This document shows, piece after piece, positions 58,590 to 64,000 of a stretch of 64,000 nucleotides of DNA. Position 1 is the stretch's first letter. Each line of letters starts with the position of its first letter. The notes below the pieces were generated by a model. It was not told where the DNA came from and searched no databases. It saw only the letters and a list, made by a program, of their open reading frames with translations. The position numbers and the translations under genes were made by a program. This stretch comes from Flaccisagitta enflata (taxonomy: Eukaryota; Chaetognatha; Sagittoidea; Aphragmophora). The stretch is from positions 4,216,001 through 4,280,000 of the forward strand of contig OZ231126.1 of NCBI GenBank assembly GCA_965153355.1, written 5' to 3'.

Positions 58590-59197
58590 ACCTTGGGGAA
58601 AGAAAAAATGGCGGATTTAAAAAAAACTTTAAAACCTTCCCTTTGAACCATAACGTAAGAAAAATGGATTAAAATTGGTGATGCCAGTAAAGCCCTTCGA
58701 AAGATCTTTCATTTGAGTCGTGTCTGGCATTCCTGGCTTTATTTGTTTAGAAATGGCATAAGTTTGAAGAAAAATATCACCGATTGGAAAAAAAGGCAAA
58801 TATCGTCTTTTTTTCTATTAGTAATTTTTGTTTCAATGTCTTTCTTAATAATGCAATTCAGAATTGTCACAGCTACTTGATATCCATGACCAAATTAAAG
58901 AGCTTCGAATTTTCTTCAAAATGGCGCCAAGAACGATTTTTTTACTCAATGCGTTTAGTTTCTATGTTACAACAAACAAAAAACATGCAGATCCTGTAGT
59001 GAATTCTCAAATTTCTGACAACCTGTCTTCATCCCAATGCCACTTCTAAACGGCTAAAGTTAGGACAACCAGCAACGTCTCATTTGAAAGATCTTTCGCA
59101 GAGCTTCAAAATGGTCACCGATTTTTTACTGTTTTTCTCAATTTAAGGTAGATAGAATTAGTTTTCCAAAATCCGCCATTTTTTATTTCCCCAAGGT
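58590..59197. mobile_element. Tc1/mariner-like MITE 'M3', right arm only
   Basis: 608 bp, terminal inverted repeats of about 31 bp starting ACCTTGGGGAAA and including AAAAAATGGCGGATTT. TA lies on both sides (58588-58589, 59198-59199). The left arm near 11210 reads TTTTTCTAGATCGCG, the empty site with a single TA. No transposase. Confidence 0.92.
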
Positions 59198-59394
59198 TAG
59201 ATCGCGCTAAGTTTCAATCTTATCAATTGCGACGAGATTGCGACGCCATGATATTACCCCAATCATCTTTTAGGTCCTGTGATCATGTGATGTAACAAAG
59301 CACTCGTTATTATCCCATCTTGGAAACACGAAATTTGAAATCTAAATGGATTTTCTATTAACCATGATGATGTTTGATTGTATATGTGCTTCAC

Positions 59395-60130
<736 letters not shown>

Positions 60131-60384
60131 CAATATCATGACAATGATACGGTTCATACACTAAAACATGTACACAGATCTGAAAAAAAAAGCCAGAAAA
60201 GGCGCAATCTATAGAAGCACGAATTCATGCCGCACCTCATTTTTACATTAATCATGTCTTTTTCAAAATTAAAGTGCGAATTCTTGTTAAATTTTCTGTC
60301 TATTTTGCATCCTAATCTGAGCGAAGGAAAAAAAGTTGTTGGCTGATTGCCACCACAAATGGGCACCCGCAGATACGCGACTAA

Positions 60385-60639
60385 GGGGGCGTTTCTAGTC
60401 ACAGACAATCGCGTTTTAAAAGGGCCACTCGGTCGCTCGCTACGTTCGTTCGCTCGCACCGCTCACTACGCTCACTCGCTCCGCAGCGCTCCGCTTCGCT
60501 CGCTCGCTCCGTTCACGGGCTCGCTCACTCACTTCGCTCACTCCCTCGTGGGACGGTTGAAATTCTTGGGTATGTGTTCACACTGTTATCGCGTTTCATG
60601 GGAACAAACGCGTCTTTGGCGCTCACTAGAAACACGCCC
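60385..60639. mobile_element. PIF/Harbinger-like MITE (right-arm copy)
   Basis: 255 bp, GGGGGCGTTTCTAGTC to CACTAGAAACACGCCC, TAA on both sides (60382-60384, 60640-60642). Mirror of 10516-10767. Confidence 0.8.
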
Positions 60640-60929
60640 TAACGGGCACAAAAATCGAGTCCCGATTTCCCAACCACAATCTTGGAATAGAAAAGGAAAA
60701 GAAATCGAGTCTGAAAAGACTCATACAGGAATGCTGGTAGTTCCAAAGATGACTATACTCAGCAAGTGTTACTTATATTGACTTCTCCCTCTTTTTTTTC
60801 TTTTTGTTTTCTATTTCTTCTTTTTCTTTTTTTTCTTTTTCTGGTTTGTGTTTTAATTTGGTTTTCCCTCATCATCGGCATCTGAAGTTGTTTTGCATTT
60901 TGGTTTGCCTTTATTTTGGTAAGAAAGAG

Positions 60930-61735
<806 letters not shown>

Positions 61736-62394
61736 AATGCAGCCGAAAAAAAGAAGGTAAAGAAGAAGAGTGATACAAAAAGAAACAAGGCCAAGAAGGC
61801 TGAGGATGAGTCCTCTTTTAACAAATGTTTTTTGCGAATGAATGTTTTTTATGAATGAATGTTTTTATGAATCTATGACATTTATGAATGAATGAATGAT
61901 TTGTTGAATGAATCATTTCATGTATGCCAGTTTCACTGGATTGGTACCACTTTTTTACTGACCAACAGACAATCCAACCAACCAACGGACACAGGCTATT
62001 ATAGAGATGTGAGGATGCAGCTAAAAAAGAGGGAGTGAGAAAAAAGAAAAGTTAGAAATAGAATTCAGGGTATGACAGAAAGATGCAAACAACTTCCCTC
62101 CTCCTGCATTAAAAAAAAATCCGATCAAGAAAATAGCTTCCATGGCAGCTTACCTGCAAACGTCTCAGCAGCAGCTCTTCAACTGCAGCAACCCAAAACG
62201 ACAGCAACAGCAGCAACAGCAGCAACAGCATCAGCAACAGCACCTACTCAAAACGACGGCAACACATCGTAAAAGTTTATTAATGACTTATTGTAGCGCG
62301 GGTGAGAGTCTTCAAGCGTCCGTGACAGCTTCATGGTCTGTCCGTCAGTCCATTTCTAGATGGACTAATGAAAGAACTACAGGCTTTTCTAGTT

Positions 62395-62515
62395 CAGCAA
62401 GTAGTTTGTTTTGTTTTGTTTTGTTTTTTTGTTGTTTTTTTTTTAATTTTGTATTCATGTTTTCTTTTTTGTTTTTTTGTTTTTTTTGTTTTTTTGTGTT
62501 TTTTTTCTTATGACA
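62395..62515. repeat. T-rich GTTTTT repeats
   Basis: Mirror of 8966-9060. 61736-62394 and 62516-62870 are the ordinary arm sequence without a recognised gene. Confidence 0.85.
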
Positions 62516-62869
62516 ACTTTCAGGCCTGTCCATCGGTCCGTCGACATATACATGCGTTAATCCATCCGTCCGTCCACCTTGTTTATTGATTAAGCGTAAT
62601 TTTTGCGTTGCCGCTCCTGACAAATTGCCAAACTAACCTTCTACTAATGTATTACTGTTGTACCTACTGAAGTACTGGCCCTACCCACCGCACGGTACCA
62701 AGAATGCCGCGCATCCGGCATTGATAAGTTGACTGGCCAGCTCAATGCCTTAATTAGCCTTTTCATCATTGCCCTTGCCCACCCACACATTATCATAGGC
62801 TTCAACTAGTTTTGCCCCATTTCGAATTTCCTCATCTCTCTTTCTCCACAACTGTTCCTTTGTCTTTGA

Positions 62870-63586
62870 TCAACTTGCTCCTTCTTCATCTTCATCTTCT
62901 TCATCTTCATCTTCATCTTCTTCTTCTTCCTCTCCTTCTCTTTCCTCCCCACCACCAGCTACATCACCCTTCCATCATCCTTCCATCACCCCTCCATCAG
63001 TCTCCCATCACACGGTCCGCATCTCGCGCCTTACTTAACTGTCACCCAAGGAGGTGAGTACACACATAGAGTCAACCTCCACGTCAGTGGCTTTTTTTTT
63101 CAATCACTTGGGCGGCAACAGCAGCAGCAACAGCAACAGCAGTAACAGCAGTAGCAGCGAATGCAGCTGTCAAGGATCTTTTTTTTGAAGGTGATGGAAA
63201 GGCAGCGGCGTTGTACTGGCAAATGATTACGTTGAGGCTTTTTCTGTTTGCACAACTCCTTACCAACCTCAACATCTTTCCATTCTTCCTCCTCCTTATC
63301 CTCCTCCTCCTCCTCCTCGTCCTTCTCCTCCTCCTCTTCCTCTTTCACCTTACCCTCGATTTTACGCCCTCTTAAATCATCGTGGGGATGGGCAAAGAAA
63401 AAAAAAGGATAAAAAAGGAGGTTAAAAAGTAAATGAAAAAGCAAAAGAAGAAGAACAAGAAGAAGAAAATGAAAAACAAGAAGAACAAGAACATGAAGAA
63501 CAATAACAAGAACATGAAGTAAGAAATAAGCAGAAGAAGAAGAAGAAGAAGAAGAAGAAGAAGAAGAAGAAGAAGAAGAAGAAGAA

Positions 63587-63630
<44 letters not shown>

Positions 63631-63640
63631 GGAAGAATAA
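62870..63640. repeat. CTTCAT, CAG, CCT and GAA triplet tracts
   Basis: Mirror of 7635-8600: CTTCAT (62880-62935), CAG/CAA (63115-63165), CTCCTC (63290-63345), GAA (63530-63640). 63641-64000 mirrors 7296-7620, with no gene seen. Confidence 0.88.
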
Positions 63641-64000
63641 GGAGAATAGAAAAAGAAAATGAAGGAAAATAGCTAACGAAGGAGAAAACCATAAAAATCC
63701 TGGCCACGTTGGACAATGAACACATATTTGACATGGTGACATTTTACTGTTTGTGATAACTTTTAATGTTACACTCGGTGACAAATTTCGATGATGAATT
63801 TTTGGGAGATGACATTGGACCCAACGATGGACTTGCTTTTCTGTTTGATTTAAAGCAAAAGATAAGTCGATATCAAACCACATTAATAATTTCGAGCTTC
63901 AAAACTTAGTTCCCACTTACGAAACGTATTTAGCCTTCTTTCTCTTGTTACTAAACTAAATAACCTTTTATGTTCAACGTTTCACCAATTTCAATCGTTC

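Overview
The window is nuclear DNA from an animal. It carries spliced genes with GT-AG introns, class A (7TM) receptor genes, a ciliary dynein-2 subunit and the 3' end of an ARM-repeat gene that resembles the ciliary protein TTC12. All of this sits in extremely dense microsatellites, minisatellites and foldback elements. The sequence points to a metazoan with motile cilia; I cannot place the phylum. No prokaryotic, viral, CRISPR or RNA-gene signal was found.

Layout: 1-7.3 kb is nearly all simple repeats and minisatellites, including a 30-bp tandem array at 1.56-2.8 kb and one triple-nested transposon at 4.17-5.26 kb. About 7.3-24.38 kb and 49.81-64.0 kb are the two arms of a very large inverted duplication, which runs off the right edge of the window. 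The spacer, 24.4-49.8 kb, is single copy and holds the genes. The inner edge of the duplication lies inside a receptor exon, so the right arm carries a beheaded copy of that receptor. The arms share older transposons but differ by at least seven insertions; several filled sites can be compared with their empty counterpart, so target-site duplications and superfamilies can be read directly.

Genes: two related peptide-type receptors lie on the minus strand. Receptor A joins 26.65-27.0 kb to 23.8-24.5 kb and would give 350 codons, with one in-frame TAG at a Trp codon. Receptor B (28.16-30.13 kb) lacks TM1 and is split by a 252-bp MITE. On the plus strand are a 5'-truncated R2/R4-Dong-like retrotransposon (31.39-33.15 kb), the last three exons of a TTC12-like gene (33.56-35.20 kb), and a complete 8- or 9-exon DYNC2LI1 homologue (35.63-41.3 kb). 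If the TTC12 assignment holds, two cilium genes lie head to tail about 430 bp apart.

From 42 to 49.8 kb there are foldback elements, an AT-rich minisatellite inside a terminal-inverted-repeat element, and a 2.7-kb CpG-rich block of unknown nature. Most apparent open frames in the window are translations of short tandem repeats and are not genes. The inverted duplication could also be two haplotypes joined head to head by the assembler; long reads would decide.
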